64,000 nucleotides of DNA from Delphinus delphis (GCF_949987515.2 NC_082687.1:114557838-114621837); one strand, 5' to 3'; positions 1 to 13,019 are shown, counted from the first letter of the stretch. The notes: generated from the sequence alone by a model not told the origin. Program-made: numbers and translations.

Positions 1-387
1 GATTGGCAAAAACTAAAATGTGAGCCAAATTAAGCCAGGGCAGTGACATGCAGAAATGATCATTCTCATATATCCATTGTAGACAGCAACTGTGCAATAT
101 TAACAAAGCTATAGTTGCATGAACCTAAGAGAATTTTCTACCTAACAATTTCTTACTCATGTCTACATGAGACCTGTACATATTTTCTAGTCCCATTGTT
201 TATAACACTTAGAACCGGCAAATCGTATATCTGTTACCAGGGGAGTGGATAAATGATTAACATTTATGTTTAATTAATAAATACCATATATATGCCCAAT
301 TAAACTTCATAAAGATATATTTATAAGAATATACATAGTAGGATCTTTATAGTAGCAAAATTTTCGGAACTTACATACCTATTTCTT
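1..387. other. AT-rich unique sequence
   Basis: No gene, RNA or recognisable repeat seen. The sequence is AT-rich with stop codons in all frames. Confidence 0.4.
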
Positions 388-605
388 AGTGCTTATTTTG
401 TGCCATGTACTTCATGGAACATTACATGTGTTAAGTTAATCTTCACAAAAACCCTGTGTAGTGAGTAGTTTTAGACTGTATCACAATTTTCAGAAGAGGG
501 AACTGAGGCCCAGTGGTAACAAGTAACATGCTTAAAATTACTCAGCAAATAAATAGTAGAGCCAGGGTATAAACTCAGTCATTATACCTCTAGAACCCAT
601 TCCTG
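388..605 (-). repeat. MIR SINE fragment
   Basis: The stretch follows the reverse complement of the MIR core. It runs from a 'tgtgccatgtactt' block through 'gaactgaggcccag' to 'agagccagggtataaac', the classic order of an inverted MIR. It is an ancient tRNA-derived SINE, well diverged, with no coding capacity. Confidence 0.75.
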
Positions 606-657
606 TAAATACTGTGTAAAACATTCATTGAAAGTATAAAGGATGTACTTAGCACAC

Positions 658-902
658 TAGATAGTATTTTATTTTATTTTATTTATTTATTTTTTTGTGG
701 TACGCGGGCCTCTCACTGTTGTGGCCTCTCCCATTGCGGAGCACAGGCTCCGGACGCGCAGCCTCAGCGGCCATGGCTCACGGGCCCAGCCACTCCGCGG
801 CATGTGGGATCTTCCCGGACCGGGGCATGAACCCGTGTCCTCTGCATCGGCAGGCGGACTCTCAAACACTGCGCCACCAGGGAAGCCCTAGATAGTATTT
901 TA
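658..902 (-). mobile_element. CHR-2-type SINE with target-site duplication
   Basis: The SINE body spans about 672-888 and is inverted: a T-rich stretch (reverse complement of the A-tail) is followed by the body, which ends 'accagggaagccc', the reverse complement of the tRNA-derived head. It is flanked by a perfect 14-bp direct repeat tagatagtatttta at 658-671 and 889-902. This shows LINE-1-mediated insertion. The intact duplication and well-preserved body suggest a fairly young cetacean-lineage copy. Confidence 0.92.
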
Positions 903-1689
903 AAGTCATGAAACTCTGCTCCATTTATTAACTTGGACTCATATCAAAAGGTTCATATAGACCAAAAAAATCATAGAGTAGAAAGATATAGTATGAAACA
1001 TGTACATAAAGTTTAAAAACATGCAAAACCAAAATCATATAGTCTATAGATACATACATATGTATTAAAATAGAAAATGAAAATGACCTAGGCATGACGA
1101 GCCATATTTAAGTATGATTGTTAGTTCTAAAGCAGTATTGGGACTAGAGAGTCAGATTGGGAAGGGATAAACAAAGGCTTCAATAGTATTGTTATTTTTT
1201 AGATAAATAAATACTATAGATGAGAGGCGGTACATTAATAATTCCTGTATAAAATATTGGAAATGTTTCATAATTTCACTGACTCAGAATGTCAGCATGC
1301 CAAGAAGTGGGGGCAAACAAGGCAAGGTTGAAAAGCTTCCAGGTCTGCTGTTTATGTTGGGAGCATTGGACGACAACCTGCCCTCCCACAGATGAGCTCA
1401 TCTGAGAATGGGATGCTCTTATATGTTTACACAGAAACCTAAACCAAGGGCAGTTCTCAAACAACATAGATTCCTAATAGTCTATACAGGTCCACATCAT
1501 AAGAGGATGAATAAGAGAAAAAATGAGTAAGGCTTATAAAGTAAGGGAAAATAAAGCAGCATTCATAGAGTTTAAAAAATAAACATACGTCTGAAAAAGA
1601 CTTCCATCAGGGGGCAGAAGAAAGCTTCAGGAAACTGCCACCTGTAAAACTGTATTACGCTTCTCATGTGCTATTTAATTTGATTTGCC
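903..1689. other. Unassigned AT-rich sequence
   Basis: No feature supported. A locally GC-richer patch near 1290-1450 has no recognisable coding or repeat signature. Confidence 0.35.
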
Positions 1690-2160
1690 AGTGTATTTTT
1701 AAAGAATTTTTATATCAATGTTCATCAGTGATACTGGCCTGTATTTTTCTTTTCTTGTAGTGCTTTTGTCTGTTTCTGGTACCAGAGTAATGCTCACCTC
1801 TTAGAATGAATTTGGAAGTGTTTCCTCCTCTTCAGCTTTTTGGAAGTATTTGAGAAGGATTGCCATTAATTCTTTAAACGTGGTAGAATTTACGAGTGAA
1901 GCCACCTGGTACTGGGCTTTTCCTTTGTTGAGAGATGTTTTGATTACTGATCAATCTCCTTACTAGTTATAGGTCTGTTCAAATTTTCTATTTCTTCTTG
2001 ATACCTTCTTTATAGGTTGTTTCTAGGAATTTATCCATTGCATCTAGATTATCCAATTTGTTGTTGTATAGTTATAATAGTCTCTTATAATCCTTTTTAT
2101 TTATGTGTCATTAATTGCAACATCTCCTCTTTCATTTCTGATTATAGTTAACAGTACTGT
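1690..2160 (-). repeat. LINE-1 ORF2 fragment (old)
   Basis: Reading the minus strand gives degenerate LINE-1 reverse transcriptase sequence. Plus-strand marks are 'tgttcatcagtgatactgg', 'gaatttggaagtgtttcc' and the 'gaagccacctggtactggg' block, which correspond to the same parts of the better-preserved LINE-1 at 57.5-58 kb. It is full of stops and small indels, so it is a fossil. Confidence 0.85.
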
Positions 2161-2800
2161 TATGTGAACACAGGTGTTCTTACCACAATTTAAAAAGAAG
2201 TGTATTAAAAACAAGGCATGCATGGAAAGTAACATAAAGCTATAAAGTAAAGAAAAAGGATCAAATAAAAGGTCTCTAAGATGTGATGATAAGTCAATGG
2301 TATTAAAATAAAGAAGGGAATAAATGAAATAGATGTTGATGTGATAAGAGAGAGTTTAAAAGTGCATGGAAAGTCAAGTCAAAATTTTCCAGTAGGTGTT
2401 GCAATGAGGCAAATTGTACAGTATTTGCTCCCTGAATCCAAATTATAAGAAGAGAAACACTAAATATTAAGCATTCCATTTATAACAAAATTAGAAAAAA
2501 GTTCCTGACATAGATAGCAATAATTTATTTTTTAAATGTGAATTTGAAGTATGATAGGGTTGGAAAAGAAACAAAAAAATAAAAATCAACTATGAAGAGA
2601 GATTTGAAAACATAATTAGACTGATGATTGGCCACACATGCACACACAAAAATAAAGGTTGAAACAAGATAGAAATGCGTATCTCTCTTATAAAGGAAGT
2701 CTTGATGTAGGTGATAGAGGATTGATGTGGCATTCTAATGTGTTAAGACTCCAGACTTCTTTTAAATCATTGCTTTATTTAACCTAACATGTACTTTCTT
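2161..2800. other. Unassigned AT-rich sequence
   Basis: No gene or repeat that I can name. Confidence 0.3.
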
Positions 2801-2803
2801 AGG

Positions 2804-2860
2804 TGTTTGATTAGTGATCAATCTCCTTACTAGTTATAGGTCTGTTCAAATTTTCTTTTC
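2804..2860 (-). repeat. Second copy of a LINE-1 segment
   Basis: About 50 bp here nearly match 1938-1990 within the preceding LINE-1 fragment, including 'ctccttactagttatagg'. See the finding on local duplication. Confidence 0.7.
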
Positions 2861-2879
2861 TTCATGATACACCCTAGGT

Positions 2880-3299
2880 ATTCATGGTACCTTAGATCAT
2901 GGTCCAAGATGGCTACCGAAGCCATCATGTCTATATTCAAGCCAGTCCAGATTTAGGAATCTACATAAAAGTATCACATGATAGTCCTTGACATCTCATT
3001 AGAAGTCAGGCATATGACCAAAGATTGCTCCAGGTCTGTCACAATCATTTTTTTAACTATTGGTATCATAGAGAATTTCTACTGGTATCACAATAGGAGA
3101 TGATTAATAAGTTAAAAAAAGGAAATTGATTGTTTCTGGAGAAAAATGGTAGATGATGTGATTGAAGAGATGATATGACCACAGAGATGACTTTAAATAT
3201 GTTGGTAATACAGTAGGTGCGTATCTGTTAGTTTTACTATTATTATAAATGGTATTTATTTGCATACCTTCATATGCATGACATATAATAGTAATGCTG
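2880..3299. other. Unassigned sequence
   Basis: A 'ggtccaagatggctacc' motif near 2900 is of the kind seen in old mammalian repeats, but I cannot name a family. Nothing else is supported. Confidence 0.25.
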
Positions 3300-3765
3300 A
3301 CTTTTAAGACACACAAACACTATATACCACTGTCCAGGTTATACCACTACCCACGTTTCCCTTTAGGACTAAGGCACTTCCTTCGTCAGCTGCATTAGCA
3401 GGGTAGTTGAGTGACTGATGTCTCCAAGTTGAGTAGCTCTCTGTATAGCTGAGGCACACAAGGTCATGTCTTCCTCCATATGTGGGGAGCCCATATCCAT
3501 TGACTGGTCTATATGGGGGAAAGGAGAACAATATAAAAATCTGACCCCTTTACTAAATGTCATTACAGTTCCAGAGCTCCCAGTAGGCGCTACTGAGATT
3601 TGCTGCAAATGAATCGCCATTCAACTCCTCCCTCCACCCAATCTCACTTCCTTCTCTTTCCTCAGGAGTTAATCCATAGGGTACCACCCCCAAATACAGC
3701 TCCTGCATGTAAATCTCCACCTTAGAATCATTTTTCCAGAAAACCACCTAAGAAAAAGAAGGTGG
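3300..3765 (-). repeat. Unclassified old retroelement-like block
   Basis: A more balanced-composition block inside AT-rich DNA. Minus-strand frames of 64-83 codons overlap here but share no recognisable protein family and shift frame between them. An old non-coding repeat, such as an LTR or a LINE 3'-UTR, is more likely than an exon. Confidence 0.3.
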
Positions 3766-3769
3766 TGGC

Positions 3770-5055
3770 TAATGTTTGTATTATATGTTCACAAAAACTT
3801 AATCAATTTTTAGATGAAACATTGCAAAACAAATTCGAAATGTTTAATGACAGATTATTGATGAGCACAGTTGTAAAAATGCCATGTTTTTTTGTTTCAT
3901 AACAATACAAGAATATTGCTTAATTTTCAAGTACTTCCCTATTTAAGATTTTGTTTGCAGAATCAAGAAAAGTCTACTATATTTCAATCAGCTCTATAAA
4001 GTGTAGGTATCACAGCTAAATTATTAATTCCCAAAGAGTGTTAAAATGCAAGACAGTTTGGAGGGAAGAAGGAGTGCTAAATAAATCAATGGTGATTTTA
4101 ATAAACTAGAAGCTTTTAGGTACTAAATCTGTCTGCATCTGATCTGAATTGCAATTACCTGTCAAAAAGTCATCCATCATCACAAGCTCCAAACAAACTT
4201 TCTTGGCAGCACATGTTTGAGGAAAGCTATTGCGTGTGGCAAATTTTTCTTCTGGTTTACCACATCCTCAAGAATGACAGAAATTTCAGGGAACATTTCC
4301 ATACAACTCAGCAATAACCAGTTAGGTGGAAAAAATCATGTATTACATAGCTTATATAATTTATTAATACATGCTTTATATATAAACCGTTCATTCACAA
4401 ATGAATGGTTTGATTTCCATTGTTTCTAATATCCATAATCTTTTAATCTAATATTTCAGTATTTTCTAGGAATACATGGAAATGTATATTTTAACAATGG
4501 ATTTGAATAAATCATTCTCATTTCATAATATTTTTTATGTTAAAACTATCATAAGTTGTATTTGTATAAAATAATAGTTTGTAGTCTCCATTAATAACTT
4601 AGCAGGGTTCAGGGGATATCATCTACAATGACCTTGATAAAAGAAAAACCTAGAGGCATTATTAGTTAAACAGCAAACTACTATTTCTAACCTTATCTCC
4701 TTAGAGATAAGGAGGATATTTATCCTTCTTTGGATAAATAAAGAAGGATAAATAATATTTATCCTTCTTTGAAAAAAATATCGCCACTTTTTAGATTTTG
4801 CTGCCATAAAGTGCATTTCTAATTCAATTTTTATCTAAAAGTATTTTTTTTATAACTAAAACATACTGCTTGGTACATAGTAGATTTTCATAATTATTGG
4901 TTCATTGGTTGATGCATACATTGAATGTATGGATGCTTCTTTTATTTTTTGTCCATTTTAGTACTCATGGTAATATACTCCTGAAATTATTTATTGCTTT
5001 GTGAGCAAAAAATCTGATATTTTTAAATAAAAACATGGAATAATATCTTTGTGAC
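3770..5055. other. AT-rich sequence containing a foldback cluster
   Basis: No gene seen. The only structure I can support is the inverted/direct repeat cluster at 4691-4770, listed separately. Confidence 0.4.
4691..4770. repeat. Foldback cluster: two hairpins plus a direct copy
   Basis: A 9-bp perfect inverted repeat (4691-4699 with 4704-4712, loop of 4) is followed by 15-bp arms (4717-4731 with 4740-4754, loop of 8). The 16-mer atatttatccttcttt at 4716-4731 then recurs directly at 4755-4770. Confidence 0.85.
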
Positions 5056-5059
5056 TTTA

Positions 5060-6140
5060 GGGCAAAAAAAAAGATTTTCTCAGATAAGTCAAAAAACCCA
5101 ATATGCATAAATATACAAAAAATATAATAAAGTAGATTTCATAATTAAAAACTTCTGTTAATCAAAATATACCATCAAGAAAATAAATAAGCATGTCATA
5201 AGTTGAAAGTAAATATTCACAAACCGTATAAAAAGATCTACAATTCAGTAATAAAAATATAAAGATTTTTAATAAACACATGAGAAAAATGTTTAAGTAG
5301 TGTTTACAAAGAGTTCACTATTGTCCAACAAACATGAAACAGTCTTAACCTTATTAATTTTCAGACATCATAAATTGAAACCACAGTTAGATATCACCAC
5401 ACTCACCATAATGGCTGAAGTTAAAAAGATAGAACAGATGAAAAGATAAAATACTGGCAAGTATAGGGAATACTGAAGCGCTCAACTTTTGTTGCTGAGC
5501 GTGTAAAATGTTACAATCATTTTGGAAAAAGTCCTGGCAGCGTTTTTAAATATACATAAAACTAAATACAAAAAACTGTGAGCCAGCGATTTCACTCCCA
5601 GGCTTTTATAAAGTTAAATAAAACATATTTTATTTAATATGTAAAATAATACAATAAAAAATTAAAAAAGAAAACAAAAACCTCAGCATAACTCACAATA
5701 TCCCCAAACTGGAGATCAGTTGATTATCCATCATACAGAATTGATAAATAAAACTGATGGTATATTTATACAAATAAATAAAAATAGAAAAAAAGAAACT
5801 ACTGATATGTGAAACCAGACAAATGAAAGTCAAAATTTTGTGTTGACTGACAGAAGTCTTATAAAAACAAATTGAATGTATAATTTGACTCCCATGTAGT
5901 TCAAAATTAAGCAAAATTCATCTATGGTGGAAAAACTCAGAACAGTAATTGCTTCTCGGGGAGTGAGTGTGGTGATTGACTGGAAAAGGACATAGGAAGC
6001 TTTTGCAGGTGATAATAATACTATTTTATTTAAGTCACTGAAGATGTATGCAACTGTCAAAACTCTGAATATGTATCCTTAAGATTTGTGCATAACATAT
6101 ATGTAAATTTCACCTAAAATTCTGTGCAATAATATTGAAT
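5060..6140 (+). repeat. LINE-1 (old) ORF2 C-terminus and 3' UTR
   Basis: The sequence follows the distal ORF2 of an old LINE-1 (the 'aaaacttctgttaatcaaaa' region, then the 'gatatcaccacactcacc' region). A 3'-UTR-like tail follows ('tcaaaactctgaatatgta', 'aatttcacctaaaat'). No frame stays open. Confidence 0.8.
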
Positions 6141-6339
6141 TCTACTTAACAATATGCATGCTAAAATATTTGCATTGTCTTAAATTTACTTAGAAAGATA
6201 TAAAAAAACATGAAATGGTAAATGTATAGCAAGATCTATGAAAATGTGATGAAACAAGTAAAGATTAGTAAAAGGTTATTGAATATTCATTCTAAATTAT
6301 CTTTGTTTTGTGTTTGAAAAGTTTCATAATAGAATATTA

Positions 6340-6680
6340 GAATAAATGTGGAAATATAAAGAAGCTAGGGGACTTGTGGTTTCACCAGATGAAGTATCTC
6401 CATTCCTCCCAGATCCTCCCTCATATAACCACAAATGCCTAAACATAACACAGCAAGCAAAGGAAGACTGAATGTTGGAAAAAGGAAGGTGGACAGCCTA
6501 GGAACCTTAGGACTTCAAGAGAGACATGGCAATGAGTTCCCTGGGTGTCCTTATCATCTTTCATATATAGCAAATAAAGCTCTACAGAAGTCCGAATCCC
6601 CAAAACAACAAAAGGCAGACCAAAATGAAAAAACAAAAAAAGAAAAACAAAAGGTTTGAAAAGGCTTTATACTCTAGCAA
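6340..6680 (+). repeat. LINE-1 5'-UTR / pre-ORF1 fragment (old)
   Basis: The segment around 'gacatggcaatgagttccc' through 'aaaggcagaccaaaatg' resembles the region just upstream of ORF1 in old mammalian LINE-1s. The 74-codon frame inside it (6435-6659) has no protein family signature. Confidence 0.5.
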
Positions 6681-6789
6681 AATGATTAGGAAAAATGGTA
6701 GTGTAATGACAGACATTTTGGCAATAACCATCCCATTCCTGTGAAACACGAACAGAAAAAAATGGTACCACTCCTACTCATTGTTTTAG

Positions 6790-9425
6790 TTAGGCCAACT
6801 AAGTAATAATAATGTGATAATTAGTGTAATAATTAAAACTGAGCAGAAATCTATGAATTAGATAATAACAAATGATAAAGAAAATTAACAAAGACAAAAG
6901 TGGGTTCATTGAACAGATGGATAAAATTGATAGATTGCTAGCAATTCTGAGAGAAAGAAAGAGAGAGGAATATATGGACCACTTTATGACAAACAAATTT
7001 CACAACTTAGGGAATATGAATTTAAGATAAAATAGGACATTTAAAAACCCTGTATACTGGCTAAAGAAAACAATTCATTTTCAGAAACACTCCCACAAAA
7101 AGCTACAGACCCAAATAATTTGGTTAGTAAATTACTAAAATAAATAATATAGAAAATGTTCCAGGAAACAAGAGAAAGAATACACACTATTTTTATGAGG
7201 TCAGCATTAATGTGGTATAAACACCGGATAAAAGTATTATGCATTATTTATAGATCAATTACCTTCATAAATACAAGCATAAATGCTTAACAACGTATAG
7301 GCAGATCAAATTAAGCAATATGTAAACAGGTTTATATATCATGGCTAAATGCTGTTTTTCCCAGGAACATAAATTTGGATTAACATTCAAAAATAACTTA
7401 ATGTATTTTACTATATTAATAAAAGAAAAGAAATAGCATGATTATCTTAATAGGAGAAGATTAATTTGACAAAGTTTATCACCCATTCTTGATAAATTCC
7501 TGAGGCGGTTAGGAAGAGAATGATATTCTTCAATGCAATAAAGTGCATCTATTAAAAACCTACAGCTATTATCTCATATGGTGAATATAGTGATCAAATC
7601 AAGCATGTTGACTCTTACCATTTCTTTTCAACACTGTACTAGAGAAGTTATCCATTACATTAAAACAAAGAAAATAAAGACATATATATTGAAAAGGAAG
7701 AAGTAAAACTCTTCTTTTCACAAATGAAATGGCTGCTTACATAGAAATACCTAAGGAACAAGAATTGAAATATTAGAACTAGTTAGTGAATTTAGAAATG
7801 TTCCAGATAACACAAAAATGTATTGCATTTATATATACTAGCTTTAAGCAGTTTGAAATTAAAAAAAAATTCTAAGTCCCTTTACAATAGTATCACAAAC
7901 AATAAGATATTAAAGAGTACATTTCACAAAATACTTTCAAGATTCCTAAAACTACAAAACATTGCTGAGAGAAAATAATAAAAACCTAAATTAATGGGAC
8001 ATTATACCATGTTCATGAACTGGATACTCTATATTTAAGATGCCCATTCTTCCCTATATGATCAATGTTTTGGATCATTGAAAATGTTTCTCTCATGGGA
8101 ATGAATAATCTTCTTACATTTTTATTAAAAATACAGAAGTTCTAGAATTTCTGAAAGTAGCTTGTAAAATAAACACAAAGTTGGAGGATTTATACTATTG
8201 CAAATCAAGAGTTTCTACAAAACTGATGTGCTATGTTTTCATGATAACTAAAAATTGTAAATGCAAGAGAATAGAGTTCAGAAATAAACCTGCAAATATA
8301 TGGGCAATTGATTTTGACAGAGGTGACAAATTATTCAGTGAAGAAATTAAATACTTTTTAAATTGTTATGGAACAACCAGATATCGATATAGGAGAGAAA
8401 AAAGCTTTCTCTTACACCATACACAAATAAATATTAATTTGAACAGGCTTATAAACCTAAATTTAGAGTTTAAAATTATGCAGCTTCTTTAAGAAAACAG
8501 AATATATCCATGGCCTCAGATCAGGTAACAATTCTGAAACTGAACTCAGAAAGCAGCAGTATTAAACATTATAAAATAGATCTCAATAAAATCAAAAATT
8601 TTCAAGAGGAACTCTCATTCATTGTTGGTGGGAATGCAGAATGATGCGACCACTTTGGAAGACAGTTTGGCAGTTTCTTACAATACTACACATACACTTA
8701 CAATCCAGCAATCTTTCCCCAAATGAGTTGAAATCTTATGTCCACACAAAAACCTATACAGGAATGTTCATAGCAGCTTTATTTATAATTACCAAAACTT
8801 AGAAGTAACCAAGAAAGACTGCTGTAGGTGAATGAAGGAATAAACTGGGGTACACTAAGACCATGGAATATTATTCAGCACTGAGAAGAAGTGAGCTATC
8901 AAGCCAGAAAAAGACATGAAGGAATATTAAATGCATACTGCTGAGTGAAAGAAGCCAATTTAAAAAAGGCTACACACTGTATGATTCCAATTATATGACA
9001 TTCTAGAAAAGGCAAAACTATGGAGACAATAGAATATCAGTGATTGCTAGTGATTAGTGAAGAGAGAGGGAGGGATGAACAGGAGGAGCACAGAGAATTT
9101 TTAGGGCAGTGAAACTATTTTGTATGATGTTACAGTGGTAGATATCTGTTACAGTATTATACATTTCTCAAAACCTACAGAAGGTATAACAGAAAAAGTA
9201 AACCCTAATGTAAACTATAGACTTTAGTTGATAATGAGGTGCCAGTATTGGTTCATGGAATGTAATAAATGTACCACACTGATGGTGGATGTTGATGGTG
9301 GGAGAGGCTTTTTGTGAGGTATGAGGGGATGGGGAATGAATAAGGGATACGTGAAAACTGCACTTTCCACTCAATTTTGCTTTGAACCTAAAACCTCCCT
9401 AAAAAATTAAAGCCTATTAATTTAA
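6790..9425 (+). repeat. LINE-1 (old) ORF2 and 3' UTR
   Basis: A long, strongly decayed ORF2. RT-region sequence starts near 6900 ('gataaaattgatagattgc') and the connection region lies near 7950-8060. The 3' part is at 8600-9000 ('aatgttcatagcagctttat'), and a typical 3' UTR ends 'aaaattaaagcctattaa' near 9420. A 103-codon frame at 8181-8492 lies within the 3' part of ORF2, matches nothing else and is not treated as a gene. The element may be a composite of more than one LINE-1. Confidence 0.8.
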
Positions 9426-9427
9426 AA

Positions 9428-9552
9428 ACTTAAGCTTCTGTTAATCAAAAGACACTATCAAGTAAAGAAATAAGGTAGACAAAATAAACGCTAAATATTT
9501 GTAAAATACATAACAAAGAACATATTGAGAATACATAAAGAACTCCATCTCA
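9428..9552 (+). repeat. LINE-1 ORF2 distal fragment
   Basis: It repeats the 'cttctgttaatcaaaagac' to 'cataaagaactcc' segment also present at 5150-5320. It is thus a separate short LINE-1 piece directly after the preceding 3' end. Confidence 0.75.
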
Positions 9553-11100
9553 GGGCTGAGATAAAAAAATCTGAAGGTGTACCTGCAGCATCTTTTTTCC
9601 CTAAAAAGTAACGAAATGCTCAAAGAAATGTGTAAAGCACAAAGAAGCCATCTTGAACAGACTCCTTCGGACTTAATCTAGGATAATGTGAATGTCAAAA
9701 TATACAATGACAGAATGTATATAACCCATTGAATAAAAGAAGCCATTAGTCCTTATGTAAATGTCAGTAATAAATAGAGGAAAAGAAAAAAAAACCTTTT
9801 AAGGTAGACTGCTGACTATATAATCAAAAAATATGAGTAAAATGTTGATAAGAAACAGCATATTTTCATAGTTTCAATATGGATTCTCTGATATTAGCTA
9901 TCAGTTACAAAGGGGAAAATAACTTCACTATAGTGGGAAAATTCCTTAGTCCAACCACTAAACCTAACATCACCATTAATGAAATAAATCAAGTATCTTT
10001 CTTCCTGATATGATGTATCTGGAAAGACAATTTAATTTTTGCCAAAATGTATATAGACTTAATTTAAGTATAAAGTAATATAAGAAACATCCAAATTGAA
10101 GGATGTTTTCTAAAATTATTGCCAAATCAAAAAAGATGAAGAAAGGCTGAGTAAATATTCCAGATAAAAGGAGATTACTAACACATAGCAATTAAATGCA
10201 ACGCATGGGCTAAGATTGGATCTTGGGCTGGGAAAAAAGTATAGTTCTATATTTTACTTTGAGACAGTTAAAATTAAAATGTACTGTCGATTAGATAATA
10301 ATATTGTATCATGTTTAATTTTCTGATTTTGGTAACTGCACTATGATAAGTGCATTGCATATTTGAACCAAATACTTTGTTTTGGGGAAAAACACAAGGA
10401 AATATTTAGGGGGTAAATGGGAATGTTTCCAACCTATTGTCAAACGGCACCCTTCCCTTTGCCTGCTAGTGCCAGTCTGTAAACATAACTGTGCAAACTG
10501 AAATCATGCAAAGCCATCTTAACAATCAGTGTGAAAAATTACTAACGTTCTGTGACCTTCAACATTTTTGTCAAAGTATTAAAAATTCTCTTACTTTCTC
10601 TTATAATGTATAGGGAAATTAAAATTAGTGAAACTAAACTTTATTTTATACATTGTAATTTAAAATGTTAGAAATATTTACAATTAAATAATTTTACTTC
10701 TTTGCATAAAATTTATCAAGAGAAATTTGAACATTGCTTTTTCTAATATTTTATCCTTTGCACTTTCAATATGGTGAAACATCTCTGAGAGTTTCTTTAA
10801 TGTGACTTTTTTTTACTAGCATGACTTCTGGAACATCATCATCTTTTTTGTCGTAAGTGTTTGTCTCATTTATGTTCGTAAATTTGCCTTCATTAACCTC
10901 CTCTGTGTTGCATACCTAGTCTCTCAAATATTGATGGAATCAACATTCCCATAGTCAGCCTCTGTATCTTCCATAACTCCATTTATGTTCAATTTGAATT
11001 TCACTCTAGCATTATCGATTTTCATTTATTTTTTGCACTTTCAACTTTGTCAACCAGTTTCCTCTTTCAATAATTCATTTTTATAAAATGCCATTTGGGT
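9553..11100. other. Mostly unassigned AT-rich sequence
   Basis: No gene seen. 10250-10445 ('ctgattttggtaactgcac', 'tatttagggggtaaatggg') resembles the tail of an old interspersed repeat of uncertain family. Confidence 0.3.
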
Positions 11101-12160
11101 TTATCACTGGGAGATAAGCAAGTGCTACACACTTTTCTATTTGTGAATGAACTGAATAACAGATACACAGCGACAAAGTACTGACAGACTGAAAAAAGTG
11201 ACATGGTTAGTCACTGACCATGATGTACATGTGCTATTTACATGGTAATTTGTAGGACAGAAGAGGTAGCAGCAGAGTTTATACTTTGTGCAATTACATA
11301 CAGTTAATATACCACAGTAACCGAAATCTGAACTTTGTTGTTGGGCCTGGTGTTATTTAATTAACACGTGGTAACTGAAATTCATTCTTATGGAAGCTAT
11401 GTAAGGCCTCTTTGTGTGTGTGTCTTTGTGCCTGTGTGCTTGTGGTGAACAAGCGCATGTTTGTGCACACAAATGTTTTTTTGCTGAGACAGTGAGAGAC
11501 AGAGAGACAGAAGCAAATGGGGCAAAATGATGTAAACAATTGTTAATCTGTGTTAATGGGACTTCCTTGTACTTTTCTTAAAATTTTTCAGTAAGTTTCA
11601 AATCATATCATAATAAAAGTTATGATAATGAAATAAAGAAAGGAAATGAAATACTAGGTTCCTCTTTAAGAACTTTATTAATGCAATGGAATGTTTCTCA
11701 AATTACAGTTAAATTAAAAGGATCTTTGATATTATCAATTGTATAGCCCATTTGTTCCAAAATTGGTTTTAACCTCATACAGTTACTGCACCTATTTCAG
11801 AGTAATTATATAGATGAGTCTTCTTGAAAATGACACTTCTGCCCCAGGGGCATAAAATAAATGTGAGTTAAAGATTGAAAATTCAGTTGTTGTCCATATA
11901 TTACCATGCCATCTTAGGATTTTAGTGACATCTTTCTTGTTACTTAATTCAATAGCATTCTTAGTTAGGAAATATGCCTTTGAGACCTTCACAATTTGAA
12001 GCAAAGAGCCTTTTACAAAGATTGAAAAAGATATGCCCCATGTCTGGTATAAAAGCTAAGTATTATGTTTCTCAGGGGTGGCTGATTTATTGATCTTGTT
12101 CTAGTTTCTCAGGACTGAATTCACAAATTTATTTAGTCCAAGCGGTGATAGTTCAAATAA
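11101..12160. other. Unassigned sequence
   Basis: No gene or nameable repeat. A short TG-rich stretch lies at 11408-11440. Confidence 0.3.
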
Positions 12161-12162
12161 TT

Positions 12163-12196
12163 TATGTATGTGTGTGTGTATGTGTGTGTGTGTGTG

Positions 12197-12255
<59 letters not shown>

Positions 12256-12256
12256 C
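12163..12256. repeat. (TG)n-(CA)n palindromic microsatellite
   Basis: A TG run (with two TA interruptions) switches at tgtatataca into a CA run to about 12248 and then TATA. The junction is self-complementary, so the tract can form a hairpin and alternates purine/pyrimidine throughout (Z-DNA prone). Frames through it are translation artefacts. Confidence 0.95.
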
Positions 12257-12308
12257 TTCTAATTCACCAGGTGACTGGGTTTGTGTTTTTTGTGGATTTT
12301 CTTATATT

Positions 12309-12310
<2 letters not shown>

Positions 12311-12344
<34 letters not shown>
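12311..12344. repeat. (AT)n microsatellite
   Basis: About 16 uninterrupted AT dinucleotides, 55 bp beyond the preceding TG/CA tract. Confidence 0.95.
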
Positions 12345-12346
<2 letters not shown>

Positions 12347-12349
12347 CTG

Positions 12350-13019
12350 AAATTATGGTGCAAGCCCAGCAATTCTTTATTAAAATATCCAAAATAAAAA
12401 ATCCAGGAACAGGTAGAGAATATGAAAAGCTAAAGTGTTAACAGAGATCTCAAATCCAGTTGGAGATTCTATTAGCAAAATACTAAAATAATAAATCAAT
12501 CTGTTGTTCAAAATATAATATCTCTGTCACTTAATGCTACATTTCTAATGAATAAAATAGATGTGTAACAAGTTTTCCATTTTCCTAATATCTCCTAGGA
12601 AAGATCTGTTTCTCAACTTGATCATGTTTTCTATTTTTATTTTATTTATTTTTTGATCCAGTTACTCAATACTACAATCTAAGATATCTACCAGAAGCAT
12701 CTTTTTTATGAATGGAGATCTGTCAATAACCCTGTTATAAATATTTCTTCTTAGTGCTATTGATTTTAACTAATAGTTTTTACTTCATCTCCTGTTTTAT
12801 ATTATTTATGATTAAAAGCTGTAAGCACTTTTGGACATAAACAATAGGAATTGACTTTAATATAATTTTAAACATCTCAGTCATTTTATAAAATTTTTGA
12901 TTTGTCCACCATTTGCTCATCTAAATATGTTTTCCTTTTCCATTTAATGCAGAAAATTGAGTTGGGGAAAAAATAAATATAAAACCAAAAAGAACAGTGT
13001 GTAGAAAGAAAAATATATC
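12350..13019. other. Unassigned AT-rich sequence
   Basis: Nothing supported. Confidence 0.3.

Noticed and set aside
8181..8492. 103-codon frame as a possible novel gene
   Set aside because: It lies inside decayed LINE-1 ORF2 sequence on the same strand.
12145..12441. 98-codon frame with Cys-Val and Thr-His runs
   Set aside because: Pure translation of TG/CA/AT microsatellites.
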